Position numbers and translations under genes: made by a program
Part shown: piece after piece, positions 1 to 10,431 of the stretch
How positions within the stretch are numbered: the stretch's first letter is position 1
Layout: each line of letters starts with the position of its first letter
Notes under the pieces: generated by a model
The model's database searches: none
What the model was told of the DNA's origin: nothing
The model's input: only the letters and a program-made list of their open reading frames with translations
From: Liolophura sinensis
Lineage: Eukaryota > Mollusca > Polyplacophora > Chitonida > Chitonidae
DNA length: 32,148 bases
Assembly: GCF_032854445.1 (NCBI RefSeq)
Contig: NW_027018390.1
Location: 1-32,148 of the forward strand
Direction: 5' to 3'

Positions 1-71
1 CGTATTTTGTGACGAGAAATCGAATGGTGCAAACCGCGTTGCTCTCCAACCAATACGTTTGGCTGTAGTGA

Positions 72-104
72 CAATTGAATGATCATTTATGTCATAATCA
101 CGTG
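72..104. other. Palindrome cluster in the monomer (CAATTG, AATGATCATT, CACGTG), representative in M1
   Basis: Within 33 bp lie CAATTG (72-77), the 10-bp perfect palindrome AATGATCATT (78-87) and CACGTG (99-104), an E-box/G-box-type hexamer. The cluster recurs in nearly every unit. CACGTG is lost in M7 (aacgtg) and M32 (tacgtg). AATGATCATT is broken in units reading gcatgattattt (M8, M15, M23, M26-M28, M38, M41-M43). CACGTG is a known binding core for bHLH or bZIP proteins; binding here is inference. Confidence 0.7.
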
Positions 105-200
105 CCCAGCAACGGCTCTTACTCCATGGAAACCAGGGAAATTTGCAATTTATCAACAGCTGCCGATGCCTGGCCCAATTCCGCATCTTTTGGCACCTTA

Positions 201-221
201 TTCATGTGGGTCTGTGGTCAG
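201..221. other. Type-defining variable segment of the monomer, representative in M1 (type A allele)
   Basis: Three distinct alleles occupy this segment across the array: ttcatgtgggtctgtgg (A), taattgtgggtcagtgttt (B) and ctgaagtg[g/a]gtcagtgttc (C). They differ at many clustered bases while the sequence on both sides is nearly constant, so they are discrete haplotypes rather than a cloud of point mutations. Type B is nearly always linked to gcctgtagcg (about 145 bp upstream) and attcctc (about 15 bp upstream). Confidence 0.85.
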
Positions 222-300
222 TTGTACTTTTTACAGCAGACTGTATCAAGTACCTTGTGTTTTTCACGTACAAATGGTGTGGTTTTTCTACACGTAGATA

Positions 301-339
301 AAGACATTGAGATTGTCTTGGACTTAGAAGTAAGACAAT
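301..339. other. Two mutually exclusive stem-loops, representative in M1
   Basis: ATTGTCTT (312-319) is perfectly complementary to AAGACAAT (332-339), giving an 8-bp stem with a 12-base loop. The same left arm can instead pair upstream: AAGACA (301-306) with TGTCTT (314-319) and a 7-base loop. The 332-339 arm is changed to aaggcaat in M7, M8, M23, M25, M27, M31, M38, M40 and M42, weakening the longer stem to one G-T wobble. No function is shown. Confidence 0.55.
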
Positions 340-362
340 TGCTGGGTGAGTTAAATGGGCTT

Positions 363-390
363 AGCCCAAAGATTTGACGTCTTCTGGGCT
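363..390. other. Conserved imperfect hairpin, representative in M1
   Basis: AGCCCAAAGA (363-372) pairs with TCTTcTGGGCT (380-390), giving 10 bp with one bulged base (384) and a 7-base loop (373-379). Across units the recurrent variation falls in the loop (GAC, CAG or TAG at 376-378), at the bulge (C or T at 384 in M6, M29, M45, M55), or converts the terminal A-T pair to a G-T wobble (A or G at 363). A further GGGC (357-360) could compete for the left arm. Confidence 0.6.
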
Positions 391-480
391 ACCGAAGGGC
401 ACATAACTTATAGTCAAAAGTTGAATATAGTAATGACCAGTCGCGATTGTACAGAGTACAGTGTAGCCGATTTCAATTAA
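391..480. other. Low-variation block of the monomer, representative in M1
   Basis: From accgaagggcac through tagccgatttcaattaa few units differ. The exceptions I saw are scattered: gggcaaataac in M11 and M52, a 4-base loss in M7, gtggcg in M24, M32 and M39, aaagtag in M22 and M37, and single changes in M3, M19, M30 and M31. By contrast 40-70 and 160-222 vary heavily. This could reflect constraint or recent conversion; the data here do not separate the two. Confidence 0.55.
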
Positions 481-549
481 CAAAAAGACCAGGTAAAAAT
501 GCAAAAGTGGAAAAACTGTTCCAGTGCTGCTGGTAAGAGGCTAATCCGA

Positions 550-1098
550 CGTATTTTGTGACGAGAAATCGAATGGTGCAAACCGCGTTGCTCTCCGACC
601 AATACTTTTGCCTGTAGCGACAATTGAATGATCATTTATGTCATAATCACGTGCCCAGCAACGGCTCTTACTCCATGGAAACCAGGGAAATTTGCAATTT
701 TTCAACAGCTGCCGATGCCTGGCCCAATTCCTCATCTTTTGGCACCTTATAATTGTGGGTCAGTGTTTAGTTGTACTTTTTACAGCAGACTGTATCAAGT
801 ACCTTGTGTTTTTCACGTACAAATGGTGTGGTTTTTCTACACGTAGATAAAGACATTGAGATTGTCTTGCACTTAGAAGTAAGACAATTGCTGGGTGAGT
901 TAAATGGGCTTAGCCCAAAGATTTGACGTCTTCTGGGCTACCGAAGGGCACATAACTTATAGTCAAAAGTTGAATATAGTAATGACCAGTCGCGATTGTA
1001 CAGAGTACAGTGTAGCCGATTTCAATTAACAAAAAGACCGGGTAAAAATGCAAAAGTGGAAAAACTGTTCCAGTGCTGCTGGTAAGAGGCTAATCCGA
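550..1098. repeat. Satellite monomer M2, type B
   Basis: 549 bp. cttgcacttag instead of cttggacttag; loop allele GAC; ends with accgggtaaaa, a mark shared with M10 and M51, each of which is also followed by a type B unit with an extra T. Confidence 0.95.
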
Positions 1099-1648
1099 CG
1101 TATTTTGTGACGAGAAATCGAATGGTGCAAACCGCGTTTCTCTCCGACCAATACTTTTGCCTGTAGCGACAATTGAATGATCATTTATGTCATAATCACG
1201 TGCCCAGCAACGGCTCTTACTCCATGGAAACCAGGGAAATTTGCAATTTTTCAACAGCTGCCGATGCCTGGCCCAATTCCTCATCTTTTGGCACCTTATA
1301 ATTGTGGGTCAGTGTTTAGTTGTACTTTTTACAGCAGACTGTATCAAGTACCTTGTGTTTTTTCACGTACAAATGGTGTGGTTTTTCTACACGTAGATAA
1401 AGACATTGAGATTGTCTTGGACTTAGAAGTAAGACAATTGCTGGGTGAGTTAAATGGGCTTGGCCCAAAGATTTCAGGTCTTCTGGGCTACCGAAGGGCA
1501 CATAACTTATAGTCAAAAGTTGAATTTAGTAATGACCAGTCGCGATTGTACAGAGTACAGTGTAGCCGATTTCAATTAACAAAAAGACCAGGTAAAAATG
1601 CAAAAGTGGAAAAATTGTTCCAGTGCTGCTGGTAAGAGGCTAATCCGA
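1099..1648. repeat. Satellite monomer M3, type B
   Basis: 550 bp; the extra base is a T in gttttttcac. gcgtttctctcc near the start is shared only with M52. Loop allele CAG with ggccc. Private gaatttagtaatg. Confidence 0.95.
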
Positions 1649-2197
1649 CGTATTTTGTGACGAGAAATCGAATGGTGCAAACCGCGTTGCTCTCCGACCA
1701 ATACTTTTGGCTGTAGTGACAATTGAATGATCATTTATGTCATAATCACGTGCCCAGCAACGGCTCTTACTCCATGGAAACCAGGGAAATTGGCAATTTT
1801 TCAACAGCTGCCGATGCCTGGCTCAATTCCGCATCTTTTGGCACCTTACTGAAGTGAGTCAGTGTTCAGTTGTACTTTTTACAGCAGACTGTATCAAGTA
1901 CCTTGTGTTTTTCACGTACAAATGGTGTGGTTTTCTTACAAGTAGATAAAGACATTGAGATTGTCTTGGACTTAGAAGTAAGACAATTGCTGGGTGAGTT
2001 AAATGGGCTTAGCCCAAAGATTTGACGTCTTCTGGGCTACCGAAGGGCACATAACTTATAGTCAAAAGTTGAATATAGTAATGACCAGTCGCGATTGTAC
2101 AGAGTACAGTGTAGCCGATTTCAATTAACAAAAAGACCAGGTAAAAATGCAAAAGTGGGAAAACTGTTCCAGTGCTGCTGGTAAGAGGCTAATCCGA
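1649..2197. repeat. Satellite monomer M4, type C
   Basis: 549 bp. gaagtgagtc, ttttcttacaagtag (resembling M48, M53 and M58) and the end mark gtgggaaaac, which precedes a type B unit wherever it occurs as a substitution. Confidence 0.95.
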
Positions 2198-2746
2198 CGT
2201 ATTTTGTGACGAGAAATCGAATGGTGCAAACCGCGTTGCTCTCCGACCAATACTTTTGCCTGTAGCGACAATTGAATGATCATTTATGTCATAATCACGT
2301 GCCCAGCAACGGCTCTTACTCCATGGAAACCAGGGAAATTTGCAATTTTTCAACAGCTGCCGATGCCTCGCCCAATTCCTCATCTTTTGGCACCTTATAA
2401 TTGTGGGTCAGTGTTTAGTTGTACTTTTTACAGCAGACTGTATCAAGTACCTCGTGTTTTTCACGTACAAATGGTGTGGTTTTTCTACACGTAGATAAAG
2501 ACATTGAGATTGTCTTGGACTTAGAAGTAAGACAATTGCTGGGTGAGTTTAATGGGCTTGGCCCAAAGATTTCAGGTCTTCTGGGCTACCGAAGGGCACA
2601 TAACTTATAGTCAAAAGTTGAATATAGTAATGACCAGTCGCGATTGTACAGAGTACAGTGTAGCCGATTTCAATTAACAAAAAGACCAGGTAAAAATGCA
2701 AAAGTGGAAAAATTGTTCCAGTGCTGCTGGTAAGAGGCTAATCCGA
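2198..2746. repeat. Satellite monomer M5, type B (cctcgccc subtype)
   Basis: 549 bp. cctcgccc, acctcgtg and gagtttaatgg; loop CAG. Same subtype as M44, M49 and M54; M13 and M59 share part of it. Confidence 0.95.
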
Positions 2747-3295
2747 CGTATTTTGTGACGAGAAATCGAATGGTGCAAACCGCGTTGCTCTCTGACCAAT
2801 ACCTTTGGCTGTAGCGACAATTGAATGATCATTTATGTCATAATCACGTGCCCAGCAACGGCTCTTACTCCATGGAAACAAAGGAAATTTGCAATTTTTC
2901 AACAGCTGCCGATGCCTGGCTCAATTCCGCATCTTTTGGCACCTTACTGAAGTGGGTCAGTGTTCAGTTGTACTTTTTACAGCAGACTGTATCAAGTACC
3001 TTGTGTTTTTCACGTACAAATGGTGTTGTTTTTCTACACGTAGATAAAGACATTGAGATTGTCTTGGACTTAGAAGTAAGACAATTGCTGGGTGAGTTAA
3101 ATGGGCTTGGCCCAAAGATTTCAGGTCTTTTGGGCTACCGAAGGGCACATAACTTATAGTCAAAAGTTGAATATAGTAATGACCAGTCGCGATTGTACAG
3201 AGTACAGTGTAGCCGATTTCAATTAACAAAAAGACCAGGCAAAAATGCAAAAGTGGAAAAACTGTTCCAGTGCTGCTGGTAAGAGGCTAATCCGA
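2747..3295. repeat. Satellite monomer M6, type C
   Basis: 549 bp. ctctctgacc, acctttggc, gaaacaaagg, gttgttttt and T in the hairpin bulge (tcttttggg). Close to M45 and M55. Confidence 0.95.
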
Positions 3296-3841
3296 CGTAT
3301 TTTGTGACGAGAAATCGAATGGTGCAATCCGCGTTGCTCTCCGACCATTATGTTTGGCTGTAGCGACAATTGAATGATCATTTATGTCATAATAACGTGC
3401 CCAGCAACGGCTCTTACTCCATGGAAACCAGGGAAATTGGCAATTTTTCAACAGCTGCCGATGCCTGTCTCAATTCCGCATCTTTTGGCACCTTACTGAA
3501 GTGAGTCAGTGTTCAGTTGTACTTTTTACAGCAGACTGTATCAAGTACCTTGTGTTTTTCATGTACAAATGGTGTGGTTTTTCTACACGTAGATAAAGAC
3601 ATTGAGATTGTCTTGGACTTAGAAGTAAGGCAATTGCTGGGTGAGTTAAATGGGCTTAGCCCAAAGATTTCAGGTCTTCTGGGCTACCGAAGGGCACATA
3701 ACTTATAGTCAAAAAATATAGTAATGACCAGTCGCGATTGTACAGAGTACAGTGTAGCCGATTTCAATTAACAAAAAGACCAGGTAAAAATGCAAAAGTG
3801 GAAAAACTGGTCCAGTGCTGCTGGTAAGAGGCTAATCCCGA
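3296..3841. repeat. Satellite monomer M7, type C, 546 bp
   Basis: A 4-base loss gives agtcaaaaaatatag, and an extra c (aatcccgacg) sits at the right junction. CACGTG is lost (aataacgtg). caatccgcg and gaccatta near the start are shared with M46 and M56. Confidence 0.94.
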
Positions 3842-4390
3842 CGTATTTTGTGACGAGAAATCGAATGGTGCAAACCGCGTTGCTCTCCGACCAATACTTT
3901 TGGCTGTAGCGACAATTGCATGATTATTTATGTCATAATCACGTGCCCAGCAACGGCTCTTACTCCATGGAAACCAGGAAATTTGCAATTTTTCAACAGC
4001 TGCCGATGCCTGGCTCAATTCCGCATCTTTTTGGCACCTTACTGAAGTGGGTCAGTGTTCAGTTGTACTTTTTACAGCAGACTGTATCAAGTACCTTGTG
4101 TTTATCACGTACAAATGGTGTGGTTTTTCTACACGTAGATAAAGACATTGAGATTGTCTTGCACTTAGAAATAAGGCAATTGCTGTGTGAGTTAAATGGG
4201 CTTAGCCCAAAGATTTGACGTCTTCTGGGCTACCGAAGGGCACATAACTTATAGTCAAAAGTTGAATATAGTAATGACCAGTCGCGATTGTACAGAGTAC
4301 AGTGTAGCCGATTTCAATTAACAAAAAGACCAGGCAAAAATGCAAAAGTGGAAAAACTGTTCCAGTGCTGCTGGTAAGAGGCTAATCCGA
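3842..4390. repeat. Satellite monomer M8, type C (gcatgatta subtype)
   Basis: 549 bp after a balancing loss (accaggaaattt) and gain (ctttttggc). gcatgattattt, gtttatcac, cttgcacttag, and private aaataaggc and ctgtgtgag. Confidence 0.94.
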
Positions 4391-4939
4391 CGTATTTTGT
4401 GACGAGAAATCGAATGGTGCAAACCGCGTTGCTCTCCAACCAATACGTTTGGCTGTAGTGACAATTGAATGATCATTTATGTCATAATCACGTGCCCAGC
4501 AACGGCTCTTACTCCATGGAAACCAGGGAAATTTGCAATTTATCAACAGCTGCCGATGCCTGGCCCAATTCCGCATCTTTTGGCACCTTATTCATGTGGG
4601 TCTGTGGTCAGTTGTACTTTTTACAGCAGACTGTATCAAGTACCTTGTGTTTTTCACGTACAAATGGTGTGGTTTTTCTACACGTAGATAAAGACATTGA
4701 GATTGTCTTGCACTTAGAAGTAAGACAATTGCTGGGTGAGTTAAATGGGCTTGGCCCAAAGATTTCAGGTCTTCTGGGCTACCGAAGGGCACATAACTTA
4801 TAGTCAAAAGTTGAATATAGTAATGACCAGTCGCGATTGTACAGAGTACAGTGTAGCCGATTTCAATTAACAAAAAGACCAGGCAAAAATGCAAAAGTAG
4901 AAAAACTGTTCCAGTGCTGCTGGTAAGAGGCTAATCCGA
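4391..4939. repeat. Satellite monomer M9, type A
   Basis: 549 bp. First ~320 bases as M1, then cttgcacttag, ggccc with loop CAG, and gtagaaaaac at the end: a likely recombinant of an M1-like and an M20-like unit. Confidence 0.95.
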
Positions 4940-5488
4940 TGTATTTTGTGACGAGAAATCGAATGGTGCAAACCGCGTTGCTTTCCGACCAATACTTTTG
5001 GCTGTAGTGACAATTGAATGATCATTTATGTCATAATCACGTGCCCAGCAACGGCTCTTACTCCATGGAAACCAGGGAAATTTGCAATTCTTCAACAGCT
5101 GCCGATGCCTGGCTCAATTCCGCATCTTTTGGCACCTTATTCATGTGGGTCTGTGGTCAGTTGTACTTTTTACAGCAGACTGTATCAAGTACCTTGTGTT
5201 TTTCACGTACAAATGGTGTTGTTTTTCTACACGTAGATAAAGACATTGAGATTGTCTTGGACTTAGAAGTAAGACAATTGCTGGGTGAGTTAAATGGGCT
5301 TAGCCCAAAGATTTGACGTCTTCTGGGCTACCGAAGGGCACATAACTTATAGTCAAAAGTTGAATATAGTAATGACCAGTCGCGATTGTACAGAGTACAG
5401 TGTAGCCGATTTCAATTAACAAAAAGACCGGGTAAAAATGCAAAAGTGGAAAAACTGTTCCAGTGCTGCTGGTAAGAGGCTAATCCGA
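4940..5488. repeat. Satellite monomer M10, type A
   Basis: 549 bp. Starts gatgtatttt (C to T at the phase base), gctttccg, gcaattcttcaac; ends accgggtaaaa. The same set of marks is in M51. Confidence 0.95.
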
Positions 5489-6038
5489 CGTATTTTGTGA
5501 CGAGAAATCGAATGGTGCAAACCGCGTTGCTCTCCGACCAATACTTTTGCCTGTAGCGACAATTGAATGATCATTTATGTCATAATCACGTGCCCAGCAA
5601 CGGCTCTTACTCCATGGAAACCAGGGAAATTTGCAATTTTTCAACAGCTGCCGATGCCTGGCCCAATTCCTCATCTTTTGGCACCTTAAAATTGTGGGTC
5701 AGTGTTTAGTTGTACTTTTTACAGCAGACTGTATCAAGTACCTTGTGTTTTTTCACGTACAAATGGTGTGGTTTTTCTACACGTAGATAAAGACATTGAG
5801 ATTGTCTTGGACTTAGAAGTAAGACAATTGCTGGGTGAGTTAAATGGGCTTGGCCCAAAGATTTCAGGTCTTCTGGGCTACCGAAGGGCAAATAACTTAT
5901 AGTCAAAAGTTGAATATAGTAATGACCAGTCGCGATTGTACAGAGTACAGTGTAGCCGATTTCAATTAACAAAAAGACCAGGTAAAAATGCAAAAGTGGA
6001 AAAATTGTTCCAGTGCTGCTGGTAAGAGGCTAATCCGA
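5489..6038. repeat. Satellite monomer M11, type B
   Basis: 550 bp with the extra T in gttttttcac. Private ccttaaaattg; gggcaaataac shared only with M52. Loop CAG. Confidence 0.95.
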
Positions 6039-6587
6039 CGTATTTTGTGACGAGAAATCGAATGGTGCAAACCGCGTTGCTCTCCGACCAATACTTTTGG
6101 CTGTAGTGACAATTGAATGATCATTTATGTCATAATCACGTGCCCAGCAACGGCTCTTACTCCATGGAAACCAGGGAAATTTGCAATTTTTCAACAGCTG
6201 CCGATGCCTGGCTCAATTCCGCATCTTTTGGCACCTTATTCATGTGGGTCTGTGGTCAGTTGTACTTTTTACAGCAGACTGTATCAAGTACCTTGTGTTT
6301 GTCACGTACAAATGGTGTTGTTTTTCTACACGTAGATAAAGACATTGAGATTGTCTTGGACTTAGAAGTAAGACAATTGCTGGGTGAGTTAAATGGGCTT
6401 GGCCCAAAGATTTCAGGTCTTCTGGGCTACCGAAGGGCACATAACTTATAGTCAAAAGTTGAATATAGTAATGACCAGTCGCGATTGTACAGAGTACAGT
6501 GTAGCCGATTTCAATTAACAAAAAGACCAGGTAAAAATGCAAAAGTGGGAAAACTGTTCCAGTGCTGCTGGTAAGAGGCTAATCCGA
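6039..6587. repeat. Satellite monomer M12, type A
   Basis: 549 bp. gtttgtcac is private; gttgttttt, loop CAG, end mark gtgggaaaac before type B M13. Confidence 0.95.
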
Positions 6588-7136
6588 CGTATTTTGTGAC
6601 GAGAAATCGAATGGTGCAAACCGCGTTGCCCTCCGACCAATACTTTTGCCTGTAGCGACAATTGAATGATCATTTATGTCATAATCACGTGCCCAGCAAC
6701 GGCTCTTACTCCATGGAAACCAGGGAAATTTGCAATTTTTCAACAGCTGCCGATGCCTCGCCCAATTCCTCATCTTTTGGCACCTTATAATTGTGGGTCA
6801 GTGTTTAGTTGTACTTTTTAGAGCAGACTGTATCAAGTACCTCGTGTTTTTCACGTACAAATGGTGTGGTTTTTCTACACGTAGATAAAGACATTGAGAT
6901 TGTCTTGGACTTAGAAGTAAGACAATTGCTGGGTGAGTTAAATGGGCTTGGCCCAAAGATTTCAGGTCTTCTGGGCTACCGAAGGGCACATAACTTATAG
7001 TCAAAAGTTGAATATAGTAATGACCAGTCGCGATTGTACAGAGTACAGTGTAGCCGATTTCAATTAACAAAAAGACCAGGTAAAAATGCAAAAGTGGAAA
7101 AATTGTTCCAGTGCTGCTGGTAAGAGGCTAATCCGA
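6588..7136. repeat. Satellite monomer M13, type B (cctcgccc subtype)
   Basis: 549 bp. Private ttgccctcc and tttttagagcag; cctcgccc and acctcgtg as in M5, but gagttaaatgg. Confidence 0.95.
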
Positions 7137-7685
7137 CGTATTTTGTGACGAGAAATCGAATGGTGCAAACCGCGTTGCTCTCTGACCAATACCTTTGGCT
7201 GTAGCGACAATTGAATGATCATTTATGTCATAATCACGTGCCCAGCAACGGCTCTTACTCCATGGAAACCAGGGAAATTTGCAATTTATCAACAGCTGCC
7301 GATGCCTGGCCCAATTCCGCATCTTTTGGCACCTTATTCATGTGGGTCTGTGGTCAGTTGTACTTTTTACAGCAGACTGTATCAAGTACCTTGTGTTTTT
7401 CACGTACAAATGGTGTGGTTTTTCTACACGTAGATAAAGACATTGAGATTGTCTTGGACTTAGAAGTAAGACAATTGCTGGGTGAGTTAAATGGGCTTAG
7501 CCCAAAGATTTGACGTCTTCTGGGCTACCGAAGGGCACATAACTTATAGTCAAAAGTTGAATATAGTAATGACCAGTCGCGATTGTACAGAGTACAGTGT
7601 AGCCGATTTCAATTAACAAAAAGACCAGGTAAAAATGCAAAAGTGGAACAATTGTTCCAGTGCTGTTGGTTAGAGGCTGATCCGA
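7137..7685. repeat. Satellite monomer M14, type A, recombinant-looking
   Basis: 549 bp. M6-like start (ctctctgacc, acctttggc, gtagcg), then M1-like (atttatcaac, ggccc). The end is unusual: gtggaacaattg, gtgctgttggttag and aggctgatcc. Confidence 0.94.
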
Positions 7686-8234
7686 CGTATTTTGTGACGA
7701 GAAATCGAATGGTGCAAACCGCGTTGCTCTCTGACCAATACCTTTGGCTGTAGCGACAATTGCATGATTATTTATGTCATAATCACGTGCCCAGCAACGG
7801 CTCTTACTCCATGGAAACAAGGGAAATTGGCAATTTTTCAACAGCTGCCGATGCCTGGCTCAATTCCGCATCTTTTGGCACCTTATTCATGTCGGTCTGT
7901 GGTTAGTTGTACTTTTTACAGCAGACTGTATCAAGTACCTTGTGTTTTTCACGTACAAATGGTGTGGTTTTTCTACACGTAGATAAAGACATTGAGATTG
8001 TCTTGGACTTAGAAGTAAGACAATTGCTGGGTGAGTTAAATGGGCTTAGCCCAAAGATTTGACGTCTTCTGGGCTACCGAAGGGCACATAACTTATAGTC
8101 AAAAGTTGAATATAGTAATGACCAGTCGCGATTGTACAGAGTACAGTGTAGCCGATTTCAATTAACAAAAAGACCAGGCAAAAATGCAAAAGTGGAAAAA
8201 CTGTTCCAGTGCTGCTGGTAAGAGGCTAATCCGA
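7686..8234. repeat. Satellite monomer M15, type A with gcatgatta
   Basis: 549 bp. The only clear type A unit with gcatgattattt. Also ctctctgacc, gaaacaaggg, catgtcggtc and tgtggttag. Confidence 0.94.
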
Positions 8235-8783
8235 CGTATTTTGTGACGAGAAATCGAATGGTGCAAACCGCGTTGCTTTCCGACCAATACTTTTGGCTGT
8301 AGTGACAATTGAATGATCATTTATGTCATAATCACGTGCCCAGCAACGGCTCTTACTCCATGGAAACCAGGGAAATTTGCAATTTTTCAACAGCTGCCGA
8401 TGCCTGGCTCAATTCCGCATCTTTTGGCACCTTACTGAAGTTAGTCAGTGTTCAGTTGTACTTTTTACAGCAGACTGTATCAAGTACCTTGTGTTTTTCA
8501 CGTACAAATGGTGTGGTTTTTCTACACGTAGATAAAGACATTGAGATTGTCTTGGACTTAGAAGTAAGACAATTGCTGGGTGAGTTAAATGGGCTTAGCC
8601 CAAAGATTTGACGTCTTCTGGGCTACCGAAGGGCACATAACTTATAGTCAAAAGTTGAATATAGTAATGACCAGTCGCGATTGTACAGAGTACAGTGTAG
8701 CCGATTTCAATTAACAAAAAGACCAGGTAAAAATGCAAAAGTGGAAAAACTGTTCCAGTGCTGCTGGTAAGACGCTAATCCGA
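8235..8783. repeat. Satellite monomer M16, type C
   Basis: 549 bp. gctttccg as in M10, private gaagttagtc, loop GAC. Confidence 0.95.
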
Positions 8784-9333
8784 CGTATTTTGTGACGAGA
8801 AATCGAATGGTGCAAACCGCGTTGCTCTCCGACCAATACTTTTGCCTGTAGCGACAATTGAATGATCATTTATGTCATAATCACGTGCCCAGCAACGGCT
8901 CTTACTCCATGGAAACCAGAGAAATTTGCAATTTTTCAACAGCTGCCGATGCCTGGCCCAATTCCTCATCTTTTGGCACCTTATAATTGTGGGTCAGTGT
9001 TTAGTTGTACTTTTTACAGCAGACTGTATCAAGTACCTTGTGTTTTTTACGTACAAATGGTGTTGTTTTTCTACACGTAGATAAAGAACATTGAGATTGT
9101 CTTGGACTTAGAAGTAAGACAATTGCTGGGTGAGTTAAATGGGCTTGGCCCAAAGATTTCAGGTCTTCTGGGCTACCGAAGGGCACATAACTTATAGTCA
9201 AAAGTTGAATATAGTAATGACCAGTCGCGATTGTACAGAGTACAGTGTAGCCGATTTCAATTAACAAAAAGACCAGGCAAAAATGCAAAAGTGGAAAAAC
9301 TGTTCCAGTGCTGCTGGTAAGGGGCTAATCCGA
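8784..9333. repeat. Satellite monomer M17, type B
   Basis: 550 bp with an extra a in aaagaacattg. Preceded by gtaagacgc; private accagagaaat and gttttttacg; loop CAG; ends gtaaggggc. Confidence 0.94.
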
Positions 9334-9882
9334 CGTATTTTGTGACGAGAAATCGAATGGTGCAAACCGCGTTGCTCTCCGACCAATACTTTTGGCTGTA
9401 GTGACAATTGAATGATCATTTATGTCATAATCACGTGCCCAGCAACGGCTCTTACTCCATGGAAACCAGGGAAATTTGCAATTTTTCAACAGCTGCCGAT
9501 GCCTGTCTCAATTCCGCATCTTTTGGTACCTTACTGAAGTGAGTCAGTGTTCAGTTGTACTTTTTACAGCAGACTGTATCAAGTACCTTGTGTTTTTCAC
9601 GTACAAATGGTGTGGTTTTTCTACACGTAGATAAAGACATTGAGATTGTCTTGGACTAAGAAGTAAGACAATTGCTGGGTGAGTTAAATGGGCTTAGCCC
9701 AAAGATTTGACGTCTTCTGGGCTACCGAAGGGCACATAACTTATAGTCAAAAGTTGAATATAGTAATGACCAGTCGCGATTGTACAGAGTACAGTGTAGC
9801 CGATTTCAATTAACAAAAAGACCAGGTAAAAATGCAAAAGTGGGAAAACTGTTCCAGTGCTGCTGGTAAGAGGCTAATCCGA
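9334..9882. repeat. Satellite monomer M18, type C
   Basis: 549 bp. cctgtctc, private ttttggtacc, actaagaag (shared with M33), end mark gtgggaaaac before type B M19. Confidence 0.95.
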
Positions 9883-10431
9883 CGTATTTTGTGACGAGAA
9901 ATCGAATGGTGCAAACCGCGTTGCTCTCCGACCAATACTTTTGCCTGTAGCGACAATTGAATGATCATTTATGTCATAATCACGTGCCCAGCAACGGCTC
10001 TTACTCCATGGAAACCAGGGAAATTTGCAATTTTTCAACAGCTGCCGATGCCTGGCCCAATTCCTCATCTTTTGGCACCTTATAATTGTGGGTCAGTGTT
10101 TAGTTGTACTTTTTACAGCAGACTGTTTCAAGTACCTTGTGTTTTTCACGTACAAATGGTGTGGTTTTTCTACACGTAGATAAAGACATTGAGATTGTCT
10201 TGGACTTAGAAGTAAGACAATTGCTGGGTGAGTTAAATGGGCTTGGCCCAAAGATTTCAGGTCTTCTGGGCTACCGAAGGGCACATAACTTATAGTCAAA
10301 AGTTGAATATAGTAATGACCAGTCGCGATTGTACAGAGTACAGTGTAACCGATTTCAATTAACAAAAAGACCAGGTAAAAATGCAAAAGTGGAAAAATTG
10401 TTCCAGTGCTGCTGGTAAGAGGCTAATCCGA
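9883..10431. repeat. Satellite monomer M19, type B
   Basis: 549 bp. gactgtttcaag (shared only with M34) and private gtgtaaccg; loop CAG. Confidence 0.95.

Larger units (their letters stand above)
1..549. repeat. Satellite monomer M1, type A
   Basis: 549 bp. Carries ctctccaacc, acgtttggc, atttatcaac and ggccc; loop allele GAC. By eye its first ~320 bases are the same as M9. Contains CCATGG at 124-129, present in almost every unit. Confidence 0.95.

Noticed and set aside
1-549. Hammerhead ribozyme, known in some satellite families
   Set aside because: No CTGAYGA core with a matching GAAA segment on either strand of the monomer.
1-549. CENP-B box (TTCG....A..CGGG type)
   Set aside because: The CGAA motifs (atcgaatgg, accgaaggg) lack the required CCCG/CGGG at the right spacing on either strand.
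1-549. RNA polymerase III gene (tRNA-, 5S- or SINE-like)
   Set aside because: No B-box-like GGTTCGANNCC and no tRNA or 5S rRNA similarity that I can see; the unit is not a known small-RNA gene cluster.
1-549. Transposon origin (terminal inverted repeats, target duplications, transposase remnants)
   Set aside because: No terminal repeats or coding remnants within the monomer that I could identify; the only structure is the tandem period.
740-760. TATAAT-like sequence in type B units (ccttataattgtggg) as a promoter
   Set aside because: It arises from the type B allele in AT-rich context, with no companion element or transcript evidence.
2821-3159. Recurring ~112-codon plus-strand open frame (also near 4465, 6113, 10506, 12704 and elsewhere)
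   Set aside because: It is the same satellite segment read in one frame. Other units break it by stops or frameshifts at the type segment and the GAC loop allele; overlapping open frames of similar length exist in another plus frame and on the minus strand, and variation does not favour third codon positions. No recognisable domain.
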